Source: Candidatus Staskawiczbacteria bacterium
Lineage (GTDB): Bacteria > Patescibacteriota > Minisyncoccia > Minisyncoccales > Staskawiczbacteraceae
Reading direction: 5' to 3'
NCBI GenBank assembly: GCA_943357015.1
Contig: CALRFZ010000001.1
Coordinates: 1-52,776, forward strand
DNA length: 52,776 nucleotides
A model generated the notes under the pieces. It saw only the letters and a program-made list of their open reading frames with translations, was not told the DNA's origin and did not search any database. The position numbers and the translations under genes were made by a program. Positions 8,584 through 17,386 of the stretch are shown here, piece after piece. Every line of letters begins with the position of its first letter. The stretch's first letter is position 1.

Positions 8584-9738
8584 ATGGAAAAGGAGAGAAT
8601 TAGAGTGGTATTTTTCCTACCTTCTTTAGAGGTGGGTGGAACTGAAAGGGGAGTGGTTAATCTTGTTAATTATATTGATGAGCAAAAATATCGCGTATCA
8701 ATATTATTAGGGAAGTTAAAGGGTGATTTTATTAAAGAGGTAAAATCTAGTATTGAAATTGAAAATCTTAACGCTTCTGTAAGTTTGGGTTTATTTTTTT
8801 CTTTAGTTCGTTATTTTAAAACTCAAAAACCAGATATTTTTATATCGGCGTTTCCGCGCGTTAATGTAATTTGCATATTGGCTAAAATATTTTCGGGCGC
8901 GTCGGTTAAAATAATTATTACAGAGCACTCGGTGTTTTCTATGTTGCCGGTTATTGCCAAAACTTCTTTTCGTCGTCTAATTGCGCGTTTTTTTATGCCT
9001 GCTATGGTCAGATTTTTGTATCCTAAGGCTGATGCGATAATTTGTGTTGCCCGTGGCATTGCTAGTGACCTTCAGAAAAGTGTCAAAACCAAAAACGATA
9101 TTAAAGTTATATATAACCCAGTTATTAACGACGGTATTTATCAACTTGCCTTGGAGCAGGTTAATCACTTATGGTTTGTAAATCAGGATATTCCTGTTAT
9201 TGTTGCAGTAGGTAGGTTAGTTGAATGCAAAGATTATCCTAACCTTTTTAAGGCTTTTAAGCTAGTTCTAAAAAAAAAGCCTACGCGGTTGGTAATTTTA
9301 GGTGACGGTCCAGAAAAAGAAAATTTAAGAAATTTAGTTAATCAAATGGGCTTATCAAGCAGTATTGCTTTTTTGGGGTTTCAGTCAAACCCGTTTAAAT
9401 ATATGAAGCAATCCTCGGTTTTTGTTTTATCAAGCTTGCAGGAAGGTTTTGGAAATGTAATTATTGAAGCAATGGCCTGTGGAGTGCCTGTAGTATCTAC
9501 TAATTGCCCTGTTGGACCGGGAGAAATAATAGAAAATAATAAAAATGGTATATTGGTGCCTGTTGGTAATTATCAAAAAATGTCCGATGCAATTTTGGGT
9601 ATTTTAAATAATTTACAGTTAGCAAAAAATTTAATCAGTAGTGGCAAGGAGCGAGCAGAATTTTTTTCTGTAAATAAAAGCGTTGCAGAATATGAAAAAG
9701 TTTTTGAAGAATTAATGCAGGTGACACCAATTTACTAA
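8584..9738 (+). CDS. Glycosyltransferase family 4
   Basis: The 384-residue GT-B enzyme starts VVFFLPSLEVGGTERGVVNL, the usual glycine-rich N-terminal loop of GT4. It continues with VIVAVGRLVECKDYPNLFKA and ends its donor-binding domain with SSLQEGFGNVIIEAMACGVP, the E-x7-E motif of retaining GT4 enzymes. It has no signal peptide and would act at the cytoplasmic membrane face on a lipid-linked glycan. It opens a plus-strand operon and is 4 bases from the following membrane-protein gene. Confidence 0.9.
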   Translation: MEKERIRVVFFLPSLEVGGTERGVVNLVNYIDEQKYRVSILLGKLKGDFIKEVKSSIEIENLNASVSLGLFFSLVRYFKTQKPDIFISAFPRVNVICILAKIFSGASVKIIITEHSVFSMLPVIAKTSFRRLIARFFMPAMVRFLYPKADAIICVARGIASDLQKSVKTKNDIKVIYNPVINDGIYQLALEQVNHLWFVNQDIPVIVAVGRLVECKDYPNLFKAFKLVLKKKPTRLVILGDGPEKENLRNLVNQMGLSSSIAFLGFQSNPFKYMKQSSVFVLSSLQEGFGNVIIEAMACGVPVVSTNCPVGPGEIIENNKNGILVPVGNYQKMSDAILGILNNLQLAKNLISSGKERAEFFSVNKSVAEYEKVFEELMQVTPIY

Positions 9739-9742
9739 TTTT

Positions 9743-11260
9743 ATGTTAAAATATTTTTTTACAATCGCGCAACAAGAAATAAAAAAGCCGACATGGTATT
9801 CGGTTTTATTTTTGGCTTACATATTTTGCGTGATTAGTTTTTTCGATAAAGCTTTGGCAGTCGGGCTTTTACTGCTTTTGTTTTTATCTATGACAACAGT
9901 TTTTTTTATGCAAAAATCTGGCATAGCCGATAAGGAAATATATGTAATTTTTGTGTTGGCAATTACAGTTCACCTTCTTGCTGTTTTATTTATTTATTAT
10001 TTTAATTTTCGGCCATTTGGTGGCGGGTCAGATGCTGATGGTTACAATCAAATTGCTATTGAGCTTGCTAAGAGATTTAGTCGCGGTAGTTTTTATTTGA
10101 CGGGGCTATATACTGACCATTTTTGGCCGATTTTAGTTGGTATTTTATATATGTTTACCCTTCCCAGCGCAATTGTTGGCCTGCTTTTTACGGTGTGGCT
10201 AGCTGGATTGTCGGTGATATATATCTACTTGTTGATTTTAGAAATTGGGGGAACCAAAAAAACCGCTTTTTTAACCAACCTTATCGTAATATTGTACCCA
10301 AGTTATTTATATTTTGGCAGTACATTGTTAAAAGATACAGTAGTTACTCCATTAGTGATTTTGGGATTACTGCTTGTCGTAAAAATGTTAAAGCATTTTT
10401 CTTGGTTTAACTTTTTTTTGTTTTTTGCTATTTTAACTGGCTTAATTAATTTGCGTTTTTATGTTGGGTACGCCCTAATGTTTAGCTTTATTTTGTGTTG
10501 GCCTTTACTTTCTGCGCTTGATTTAAAGAAAAAAATGATTTATTGGTTGATGATTATATTTTTGCTGGGATTTTCGTCCTTGATTGTGGGTAACGGTTAT
10601 TATGGTTTTAATAGTTTTGCAAAAATGTTAAATTTTAAAACCATTACTTATTACAGGGAAGTTGTATACAGTGCTAATTCGCCCTTAATGCAACCCCAGC
10701 CGAGTGTCGCTCAAACAATTGTCGTTAATTCAAACACACCTAAGTCAAACGCATCTAAGTCAAATATATCTAAGCCTAATACTTCCTTGCCACAACCCCA
10801 AAGCCCAGCAGTTGTTGATACGGGTTCAACCTTTATCCTTGAAACTGGATTTAGTAAGGGGCCTGTAGTATTTTTAATAAACTCCGCCAAATCCTTTATT
10901 TATAGTTTATTGGGGCCATTACCTTGGCAATTTACTTATAAAAGGCAGATTGTTGCTTTGATTGAAACTATTCCTTGGTATGTATGGATAATCGCCTTTC
11001 TATATAATAGCGCTATATTTGTTAAAAAAAGTGGCATAAAGAAATTTTTACAATACTTTAAATTTAGTCTTCCCTTGTTGTGTTTTAGTGTTTTGGCATT
11101 AGGTGCCCTTGCTTTATTTATTAATAATTATGGAATTATTGCTAGAATTAGAATTCCGATGTTTATTTGTTTTGTATCGGTAATGTCGATTATGTTTAAT
11201 AATCAAGCAGAAGTTTATAGTTATAAATTAAAGGCGTTGATTAATAAGTTTATTTTATGA
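9743..11260 (+). CDS. Polytopic membrane protein, GT-C/oligosaccharide-polymer type
   Basis: The protein is 505 residues long with around ten hydrophobic segments. Between the early membrane segments lies FRPFGGGSDADGYNQIA, an extracytoplasmic acidic motif of the kind seen in GT-C (ArnT/GT39-like) transferases. A loop around residues 329-360 is rich in Asn, Ser, Lys and Pro and built from a short tandem repeat. Position between a GT4 and a sugar epimerase suggests transfer or polymerisation of the glycan on the outer face of the membrane. No specific family is firmly recognised, and the stop overlaps the next gene by 4 bases. Confidence 0.6.
   Translation: MLKYFFTIAQQEIKKPTWYSVLFLAYIFCVISFFDKALAVGLLLLLFLSMTTVFFMQKSGIADKEIYVIFVLAITVHLLAVLFIYYFNFRPFGGGSDADGYNQIAIELAKRFSRGSFYLTGLYTDHFWPILVGILYMFTLPSAIVGLLFTVWLAGLSVIYIYLLILEIGGTKKTAFLTNLIVILYPSYLYFGSTLLKDTVVTPLVILGLLLVVKMLKHFSWFNFFLFFAILTGLINLRFYVGYALMFSFILCWPLLSALDLKKKMIYWLMIIFLLGFSSLIVGNGYYGFNSFAKMLNFKTITYYREVVYSANSPLMQPQPSVAQTIVVNSNTPKSNASKSNISKPNTSLPQPQSPAVVDTGSTFILETGFSKGPVVFLINSAKSFIYSLLGPLPWQFTYKRQIVALIETIPWYVWIIAFLYNSAIFVKKSGIKKFLQYFKFSLPLLCFSVLALGALALFINNYGIIARIRIPMFICFVSVMSIMFNNQAEVYSYKLKALINKFIL
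10730..10774 (+). repeat. 15-base in-frame tandem repeat inside the membrane protein gene
   Basis: Three consecutive 15-base units (starting at 10730, 10745 and 10760), each of the form TCAAAyryayCTAAG, encode SNTPK-SNASK-SNISK. A degenerate fourth unit follows (PNTS). The repeat lies in a predicted extracytoplasmic loop and could vary in copy number by slippage. Confidence 0.75.
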
Positions 11261-12168
11261 AAAAATATTTAATAATTGGTGGAGCAGGTTTTATTGGGTC
11301 TTGCTTATCAAAGACACTTTTAGATTTGGGTAATAATGTGATAGTTATTGATGGTTTGCCACCCAAAGAGCCTGATTTAAAAATTAAATACTATCAAGTA
11401 AATATTAAAGATTCAGAAAAGGTACAGGAAGTTTTTGAAAAAGAAAAACCAAATATGGTTTATTATTTAGCTGGACCAATTAATTTAAGAAAACCAATTG
11501 ATGATCCACTTTTTTTAAAAGAAATGGATTTTTTAACAGGTATTAAAATTACTTTAGATACTTGTAAAAACTTTAATGTTGAAAAATTAATTTTTGTTTC
11601 CAGTGGTGGAGCAATTTATCAAGATGCAAAGTTGGTACCAACCAAAGAAGAGTATTTGGCACATCCAACAACTTTGTATGGCTTGGCAAATTTAGCGATA
11701 GAAAAATATATTTTGTCATACGCAAAAATCAATAGAATTAATGCTGTGATAGCTCGCTTGGCTAATGTTTATGGGCCGGCTCAGTGGAAGAGTGGGTTTA
11801 TTCCAGCGATGATTTTAAAAATGTTAAACAGGGAAAGTCCAATAATTAATGATACTGGTCGTCAAACCAGAGATTTTATTTATATTAATGATGCGGTTTT
11901 GGCGCTGGTTGCCTTAGAGAAAAAAAATAAAAGTGAAGTGTATAATATTGGTGGTGGAAAGGAAATAAGTTTAAATAAAGTTTTTAGTCTAATAAATAAA
12001 CTGCTTGGCGTCAAAATTAAGCCTACTTATCAAAAGTTAAGTAATTTAGAAACTAAGCGTAGTTTTCTGGATATAAAAAAAATTAAAAAAGAATTTGGCT
12101 GGACGCCAAAAACAGATATAGAATCTGGACTTTTAAAAACCATTGCTTTTATGAAACATAAAACATGA
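11257..12168 (+). CDS. NAD-dependent sugar epimerase/dehydratase (SDR)
   Basis: The protein is 303 residues long. It opens YLIIGGAGFIGSCLSKTLLD (Rossmann GxxGxxG). The catalytic region is LIFVSSGGAIYQDAKL and TTLYGLANLAIEKYI, where the YxxxK motif reads YGLAN, so the usual Lys appears replaced. This suggests an altered or inactive enzyme. TGRQTRDFIYINDAVLALV is typical of nucleotide-sugar epimerases. It overlaps the previous gene by ATGA and the following broken gene in the same way. The last residues KHKT come from a repeat sequence shared with the region before the next GT4 gene, so its C-terminus may have been remodelled. Confidence 0.82.
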   Translation: MKKYLIIGGAGFIGSCLSKTLLDLGNNVIVIDGLPPKEPDLKIKYYQVNIKDSEKVQEVFEKEKPNMVYYLAGPINLRKPIDDPLFLKEMDFLTGIKITLDTCKNFNVEKLIFVSSGGAIYQDAKLVPTKEEYLAHPTTLYGLANLAIEKYILSYAKINRINAVIARLANVYGPAQWKSGFIPAMILKMLNRESPIINDTGRQTRDFIYINDAVLALVALEKKNKSEVYNIGGGKEISLNKVFSLINKLLGVKIKPTYQKLSNLETKRSFLDIKKIKKEFGWTPKTDIESGLLKTIAFMKHKT

Positions 12169-12475
12169 AACTTGAAACATACCACGAAAAATTAAAAAAC
12201 AAGATGGATGAATTTGTGCATTCGGTATATAGGATTAGTAGAAATTTTCCAAGGGAAGAAATGTTTGGGGTTACATCGCAATTAAGAGAGCTACTTTATC
12301 AGTAATTTTAAATTATATAGAAGGCTATGCAAGATTAAGAAGCAAAGTCCATAAAAACTTTCTGGAAATATCATATGGTTCTCTAAAAGAAGCAAGATAT
12401 CTGTTAGATTTTTCTTTAACAGAAAAATATTTAGTGCAAAAGGAATATGATCAAATAATTAAAGTGGCTGATTAA
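12165..12475 (+). pseudogene. Frameshifted S23/four-helix-bundle protein gene
   Basis: From ATG 12165 the frame reads MKLETYHEKLKNKMDEFVHS and continues through RISRNFPREEMFGVTSQLRE, but stops at about 12305. A +1 shifted frame continues ATLSVILNYIEGYARLRSKV, KNFLEISYGSLKEARYLLDF and ends at TAA 12475. Together they form one S23-type four-helix-bundle protein of about 103 residues, with the family signature QLRRAxxSVxxNIxEG split at the break. One missing A near 12287 would restore it. Family members occur as intervening-sequence proteins and as scattered cassettes. An intact relative is at 45624. Confidence 0.8.
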
Positions 12476-12481
12476 ATTGGG

Positions 12482-12520
12482 GCAATGTTATGGGGCACCA
12501 TGAAAAATGTGTAACATTGC
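12482..12520. repeat. 9-bp perfect hairpin after the broken S23 gene
   Basis: GCAATGTTA (12482-12490) pairs perfectly with TAACATTGC (12512-12520). There is no T-tract directly after, so it is not a standard terminator. It sits between the S23 remnant and the inverted repeat copy. Confidence 0.5.
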
Positions 12521-12539
12521 TTCATGTTTTATGCTTCAT
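12521..12539. repeat. Right arm of 19-base inverted repeat flanking the S23 remnant
   Basis: TTCATGTTTTATGCTTCAT is the inverse complement, with one mismatch, of ATGAAACATAAAACATGAA at 12151-12169. The two arms enclose the frameshifted S23 gene and lie exactly at the ends of the flanking coding regions. This suggests the segment was inserted as a unit. Confidence 0.55.
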
Positions 12540-12544
12540 GTTTT

Positions 12545-13675
12545 ATGAAAAAAATTTGTTTTGTGGTGGCGGTTGATATTACTTTAAAATTTTTATTAAT
12601 TTCTGAATTGAAATTTTTTAAAAACCAAGGGTACGATGTTTTTGTAGTTTGTTCGCCGGGAAAATGGCTACAAGATATTAAAAAAGAGGGGGTGGTGGTT
12701 AAAGAAATTATTATTAACAGAAAAATTTTTACCCCCATTTCAGATTTGATTTCGCTAATTAGATTATTTTTTTATTTTAAAAAAGAAAAATTTGACCTAG
12801 TTTTGACTTTTACTCCAAAGCCCGGTTTTTTAGGTCAGTTAGCGGCTAAAATGGCTAATGTGCCAATTATTATCAATACAATTTTTGGTTATTACTTTCA
12901 CGAAAATACACCGTTTTTAAAAAGAAAGTTTTTTATTTGGATTGAAAAACTATCGGCGAAATGTTCCAGTTTTATTTTCTTTAGAAACCAAGAAGATTTT
13001 AAAACTGCTCAAAAAGAAAATATTGTAAATCCAAATTTTGCCGAATATATAGGCGATGGAATTGGTCTTGAAAAATTTAATCCAACAAGATTTTCCCCTG
13101 ATTCCATTTTACAATTAAAAAAAAGTTTAGGAATTAATACTGACTATTTTGTAATTGGCATTGTTGCGCGACTTGTAAAAGAAAAGGGTTATATGGAATT
13201 ATTTGAAGCGTTTAAAAATGTTTTGACGCAATTTCCCAATACCTTGCTTTTGGTAGTAGGGCCGGCAGATCTGCAAAAAAAAGATAACATTAATCCCGCT
13301 AATATAAAACAAAAAAATATAATATTTTTGGGCGAAAGAACCAATGTAGACCAGTTATATTCTGTAATGGATATGTTTGTACTGCCGTCTTACCGTGAAG
13401 GTTTTCCACATAGTGTAATGGAGTCCTCAGCAATGGCTTTGCCGGTAGTTACCACTAATGTGCGTGGTTGTCGTGACGCGGTAGAAAATAATATAACTGG
13501 CATTATTGTTCCGCCAAAAAATTCTCAAGCCCTGCAAGAAGCCATAATTTATTTTTTAAAGCATCCTGATATTGCCAAATTAATGGGTCAGACCGGACGA
13601 AAAAAAGCCGAAAAGCAATTTGATAGAAATATCCTTTTACAAAAAATGGCAGAAAAAGTTAAAGAATTAATATGA
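12545..13675 (+). CDS. Glycosyltransferase family 4 (PglA-like)
   Basis: The protein is about 376 residues long. The start chosen is ATG 12545 (MKKICFVVAVD), because the 21 bases before it belong to a repeat and because the family starts this way. An upstream in-frame ATG at 12524 is possible. VIGIVARLVKEKGYMELFEA and LPSYREGFPHSVMESSAMAL are GT4 donor-domain motifs (E-x7-E). NTIFGYYFHEN and TPKPGFLGQLAAK resemble PglA/WbpT-type enzymes that extend undecaprenyl-diphosphate-linked amino-sugars. It overlaps the GNAT gene by 4 bases, and with the WecA-like and DegT genes downstream it probably adds the second sugar. Confidence 0.87.
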   Translation: MKKICFVVAVDITLKFLLISELKFFKNQGYDVFVVCSPGKWLQDIKKEGVVVKEIIINRKIFTPISDLISLIRLFFYFKKEKFDLVLTFTPKPGFLGQLAAKMANVPIIINTIFGYYFHENTPFLKRKFFIWIEKLSAKCSSFIFFRNQEDFKTAQKENIVNPNFAEYIGDGIGLEKFNPTRFSPDSILQLKKSLGINTDYFVIGIVARLVKEKGYMELFEAFKNVLTQFPNTLLLVVGPADLQKKDNINPANIKQKNIIFLGERTNVDQLYSVMDMFVLPSYREGFPHSVMESSAMALPVVTTNVRGCRDAVENNITGIIVPPKNSQALQEAIIYFLKHPDIAKLMGQTGRKKAEKQFDRNILLQKMAEKVKELI

Positions 13676-14253
13676 TTATTGAATTGGCAAAAAAAGAAGA
13701 TGCGCTAGCTATGGCTCAAATCCATAAGGTGGAAATTGCTCAGGGCTTTTTAAGTTCTTTAAGTTCGTCTTTTTTGCAAAGATTTTATTTGGCGTTAATA
13801 GAATCTGGTTATAGTTTTTGTATTGTTGCTAAAGAAAATAACGAAGTGGTTGGCTTTGCATCTGGAGCTATTGATATGAATAAATTTTATTTTTATTTTC
13901 TTTCGCATTATTTTTTTCAGTCTTTTTTTATTCTTTTACCCAAAATTTTTTCCTCTTTTAAAAAAATATTGGAGTCCTTGTTTTATCCGGTCAAACAAGA
14001 ATCTTTGCCCAGATCTGAGCTTTTGGTTATTGCTATTAAAAAAGAATTTCAAGGTCAGGGCGTTGGGGGATTAATACTAAAATCTTTTATTTTAGAGATG
14101 AAAAGTAAAAATATCACTGTTTTTAAGGTTGTCGTGGGCGAAGAATTAAAGTCTGCTATAAAATTTTACGAAAAAAACAATTTTGTTTTTGTAAAAAATA
14201 TTAATATTCATGGCAAGGCTCAATCACGAGTATATTGCTATAAAGCTATATGA
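13672..14253 (+). CDS. GNAT family N-acetyltransferase
   Basis: The protein is 193 residues long. It begins IIELAKKEDALAMAQIH and has the acetyl-CoA binding motif A as ELLVIAIKKEFQGQGVGGLI (QGxGxG/A pattern) followed by AIKFYEKNNFVFVKNINIHG. The GNAT fold transfers acetyl from acetyl-CoA to an amine. Within a cluster holding a DegT aminotransferase and a 4,6-dehydratase, it could N-acetylate the amino-sugar product, as PglD does in bacillosamine synthesis, though PglD belongs to another fold. It overlaps both neighbouring genes by 4 bases, indicating a tight operon. Confidence 0.82.
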   Translation: MIIELAKKEDALAMAQIHKVEIAQGFLSSLSSSFLQRFYLALIESGYSFCIVAKENNEVVGFASGAIDMNKFYFYFLSHYFFQSFFILLPKIFSSFKKILESLFYPVKQESLPRSELLVIAIKKEFQGQGVGGLILKSFILEMKSKNITVFKVVVGEELKSAIKFYEKNNFVFVKNINIHGKAQSRVYCYKAI

Positions 14254-15179
14254 ACATAATATCTATTTTTTTAACATCGTTTTTATTAGGACTAGCTTTA
14301 ATTCCTATTTTGATTGTAATTTCTGAAAAAACTAATTTTTTGGTTGACGTGTCAGAAGGTGATGTCTTAAAGATTCATAAAAAAAATATTCCCCTATTGG
14401 GTGGATTGGCAATGATAGTGTCAATTATTTTTTGTGCAGTAATTTTCTTTCAGAAAAGTTTTGCATCAGAAATTATTGGAATTTTTACGGCACTATTGCC
14501 AATATTTTTTTTAGGGTTTTACGATGATTTAAAATGGAAGCACATTTCTGATACAAAGCCATTTCTGAAATTTGCCCTGCTTTTGATTTGCACTTTAGTT
14601 CCAGCAGTTATTTTGTCATACATCGGAATTAGTTTTAAATTTCTACCAATTTTTATTATTTCTACAATATTAAGTTTTGTTTATATTTTTGTTTGTATTA
14701 ATGCAGTAAATTACCAAGATGGTATGGATGGATTGGCAGGGGGATTGGCAGTAATTTCTTTAATGGGTTTTATTATTTTAAGTATTATTTTTAGCAATGT
14801 CCTTGCTCTATATATCGCGGTCTTGTTTTTAGGCGCCGTACTGGGATTTTTAGTTTTTAACTTTCCACCCGCTAAAATTTTTATGGGGGACTCTGGCGCT
14901 TATTCTTTGGGATTTGTTTTAGCGTTACTGGCGATGATTTTTTCTCTGCCTTTTAATTTATACAGCGTTTTGGCGCCAATATTTATTATTGGACTGCCGG
15001 TTTTTGATGGAGTCTATACTAATATTAGACGGTTAACTAAAGGTAAATCCATTTTTTTAGGCGATCGTAGTCATTTTTACGACAAGCTACTACAAAAGGG
15101 TTACTCTACCAAAAAAACCTTGGCAATTTGCTATGGGTTGCAGATTGTGCTAGTTTTGGTTGGATTGGCATTATATTAA
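14250..15179 (+). CDS. Undecaprenyl-phosphate sugar-1-phosphate transferase (WecA/TagO/MraY family)
   Basis: The 309-residue protein has about nine to ten membrane spans. Family motifs are LPIFFLGFYDDLKWKH (DD motif), AVNYQDGMDGLAGGLAV (NxxDGxDGLA), AKIFMGDSGAYSLGF and FLGDRSHFYDKLL (the cytoplasmic His motif). These enzymes start glycan assembly by moving a sugar-1-phosphate from a UDP-sugar onto undecaprenyl phosphate in the inner membrane. The gene thus supplies the lipid carrier for the surrounding glycosyltransferases. The peptidoglycan enzyme MraY belongs to the same family, but the context favours the WecA type. Confidence 0.88.
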   Translation: MNIISIFLTSFLLGLALIPILIVISEKTNFLVDVSEGDVLKIHKKNIPLLGGLAMIVSIIFCAVIFFQKSFASEIIGIFTALLPIFFLGFYDDLKWKHISDTKPFLKFALLLICTLVPAVILSYIGISFKFLPIFIISTILSFVYIFVCINAVNYQDGMDGLAGGLAVISLMGFIILSIIFSNVLALYIAVLFLGAVLGFLVFNFPPAKIFMGDSGAYSLGFVLALLAMIFSLPFNLYSVLAPIFIIGLPVFDGVYTNIRRLTKGKSIFLGDRSHFYDKLLQKGYSTKKTLAICYGLQIVLVLVGLALY

Positions 15180-15266
15180 TAATTACATTGACTATTTATT
15201 GTTTTATGATAATGTATTGATAGTGTTTAAGTTGTTTCTTTGACAAATTTTTTTGGAGATTTGTAT

Positions 15267-16169
15267 ATGAGCAATATTACTGCAAACCCATTTTATCGTC
15301 CCGCTTTTGCGCAGGTCCCAATGGAAGATGGTCTTGCCATCAATGATCCAGCCAAAATGTATGTGGTATCAGACGGGGTATCTGGACCGTACTGCCCCGC
15401 AATGCCAGGGATTCAGTACCCCAAAAAGGCTGAGAAAATCACTGGTGGCCAGATGGTGACCGAATGCATTTGTGATGCGGTGTCTCGCGCGATGCCATCA
15501 AGTTTAAGGGTAAGGTCTAGTATTATTGAGGTGTTGATTGGTGCCAATACTACTGTCTTGGCCAATCATATGGCAATGGGTCAGGATCCCGCCCTCAAGG
15601 CTGTCGCCGGTGCTTCGGTGTCAGGTTGCCAAATTCTTGAGGATGGGCGGGTGATGTTGGTTGAGATTGGGGACTGTTTTACCTTTTACAAAGACAGGAT
15701 AGGCTTTCACTTCCGGACCAATTTTGATCAAGCGGCGTTTGATTTTGAGCAACGTGGCAATGAAGCTTTTGATCAGTGTCTGAAAGAGGCTTGTGGTAAT
15801 AAGGGGGTGGCGTGGAATTTTTACTACCCTTATTTTGCTCAAAAGCAATTTGATCGCGCCAATCGTAATATGGGCAAACTTGGTCATGCGGTACTAAACG
15901 GTAATCCGCACTTTCTGCAGTGTATGTCAACTAAAATCATCGAACCTATGGATTTGGAATGGATTTTATTAGGAACCGATGGACTGTTGACTGCGGACTG
16001 CACCAATCCTAAAAACCGTGTTCAATTTGAACAAGATCTTGGTCAAATGTATTTGAAAGGAGGTCTACCGGCAATTATTGAGTGGCGAGATAAGGCAGAT
16101 TATCTCCCTCATATTTCTGGTTATCCAGAAGCCTCTGCCATTGAGATATTTTTTGACAAAACTTTTTAA
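15267..16169 (+). CDS. PP2C-like (PPM) serine/threonine phosphatase domain protein
   Basis: The protein is 300 residues long. ATG 15267 is chosen because TTTTGGAGA lies 9 bases upstream; a TTG at 15240 would extend the frame without a better ribosome site. Motifs fit the PPM fold: MYVVSDGVSGPY (metal-binding DG), VMLVEIGDCFTFY (GD), and WILLGTDGLLTADC (DG). PP2C phosphatases remove phosphate from Ser/Thr using two metal ions. No transmembrane or sensor domain is visible. Codon usage is richer in G/C than neighbours and it is bounded by its own terminator, like the NUDIX gene. The target is unknown. Confidence 0.7.
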   Translation: MSNITANPFYRPAFAQVPMEDGLAINDPAKMYVVSDGVSGPYCPAMPGIQYPKKAEKITGGQMVTECICDAVSRAMPSSLRVRSSIIEVLIGANTTVLANHMAMGQDPALKAVAGASVSGCQILEDGRVMLVEIGDCFTFYKDRIGFHFRTNFDQAAFDFEQRGNEAFDQCLKEACGNKGVAWNFYYPYFAQKQFDRANRNMGKLGHAVLNGNPHFLQCMSTKIIEPMDLEWILLGTDGLLTADCTNPKNRVQFEQDLGQMYLKGGLPAIIEWRDKADYLPHISGYPEASAIEIFFDKTF

Positions 16170-16177
16170 CAATCAAT

Positions 16178-16210
16178 GCTCGCAACCTTTTAAGGAAGCG
16201 AGCTTTTTTT
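16178..16210 (+). terminator. Intrinsic terminator of the PP2C-like gene
   Basis: GCTCGC (16178-16183) pairs with GCGAGC (16198-16203), with an inner CCTT/AAGG stem, followed by seven T. It lies 9 bases after the stop codon. Confidence 0.9.
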
Positions 16211-16252
16211 ATTGATTAAACCTAAAAATCTGATAGTATTTAGTTAATAACT

Positions 16253-17386
16253 ATGCATAAAATTCCTCTATTTAAAATCCATACTGACCAGGCTGATATT
16301 GATGCGGTAACTTTGGTTATTAAAAGTGGGCGTAATTGGGCAATTGGGCCTGAAATTGAAGAGTTTGAAAAAGCTTTGGCTGATTATGTTGGTGCAAAAT
16401 ATTCCATGGTTTTTAACTCGGGAACCTCGGCTTTGCATGCATTGATGTTGGCATATGGTTTTGGGCCGGGTGATGAAATTATTGTCCCCTCATTTACTTT
16501 TATTGCTACTTCCAATGCTCCGTTGTTTGTGGGGGCCAAACCTGTGTTTGCTGAAATAGAAGAAAGTACTTTTGGCCTAGACCCTGCCGACATTGAAAGA
16601 AAGATTACTAAAAACACCAAAGCTATTATCGTTATTCATTATGCTGGCAATCCCTGCTTAATTGAACAGATAAAAATCATCGCCGACAAACATAAATTGA
16701 TATTAATAGAAGATGCTGCGGGGTCATTGGGATCTTCGGTCGGAAATAAAAAAATTGGTATGTTTGGTGATTCGGCTATGTTTAGTTTTTGTGGCCCTAA
16801 GGTTATTGCCACTGGAGAGGGCGGGGCAGTGGTAACCAATAATAAAGATATCTATGAAAAAATGAAATTAGTCAGGTCGCATGGCCGTCTAGAAACTGAA
16901 AACTATTTTTCTGCAACGGGTTATATGGACTATATTTGTTTGGGATACAATTTGCGAATGTCGAGTATGACAGCTGCGCTCGGTTTATCCCAGCTAAAAA
17001 AAATTAATACATTAATTGCTCTGCGCCAAAAAAATGCAGAGTATTTAAATAAAGAATTGTCGACCATTAAACAAATTAGTCTGCCGATGGCTAGGGAAAA
17101 TAATGTTAATATTTACCAGCTTTATACTATTTATGTAAAAGGCGGGCAAGCGCAACGAGACAATTTAAAAAAATATTTAAACGACAAAGGGGTTGCAGCA
17201 AAAATATATTTTGAGCCAATTCATATTACCAGTTTTTATCAAACCTTGGGACATAAAAAAGGGGATTTACCGCGCACTGAAAAAATATCTTCAGAAGTTT
17301 TAACTTTACCAATGTACCCTGATTTAACCAAAGAAGAAATGGATTATATAGTACAAGAAATTAATACTTTTTTTAAAAAATTATAA
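16253..17386 (+). CDS. DegT/DnrJ/EryC1/StrS family aminotransferase
   Basis: The protein is 377 residues long. The PLP-binding Lys is K183 in MFSFCGPKVIATGEGGAVVT, with EDAAGSLGS (D154) stacking on the cofactor and FNSGTSALHALMLAYGF binding phosphate. SHGRLETENYF and LGYNLRMSSMTAALGLSQL are family-typical. Such enzymes aminate keto-sugar nucleotides, and the product of the CapD/PglF-like dehydratase encoded next is the obvious substrate. The stop overlaps that gene's ATG. A route to a UDP-amino-dideoxy sugar is therefore likely (inference from context). Confidence 0.92.
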   Translation: MHKIPLFKIHTDQADIDAVTLVIKSGRNWAIGPEIEEFEKALADYVGAKYSMVFNSGTSALHALMLAYGFGPGDEIIVPSFTFIATSNAPLFVGAKPVFAEIEESTFGLDPADIERKITKNTKAIIVIHYAGNPCLIEQIKIIADKHKLILIEDAAGSLGSSVGNKKIGMFGDSAMFSFCGPKVIATGEGGAVVTNNKDIYEKMKLVRSHGRLETENYFSATGYMDYICLGYNLRMSSMTAALGLSQLKKINTLIALRQKNAEYLNKELSTIKQISLPMARENNVNIYQLYTIYVKGGQAQRDNLKKYLNDKGVAAKIYFEPIHITSFYQTLGHKKGDLPRTEKISSEVLTLPMYPDLTKEEMDYIVQEINTFFKKL

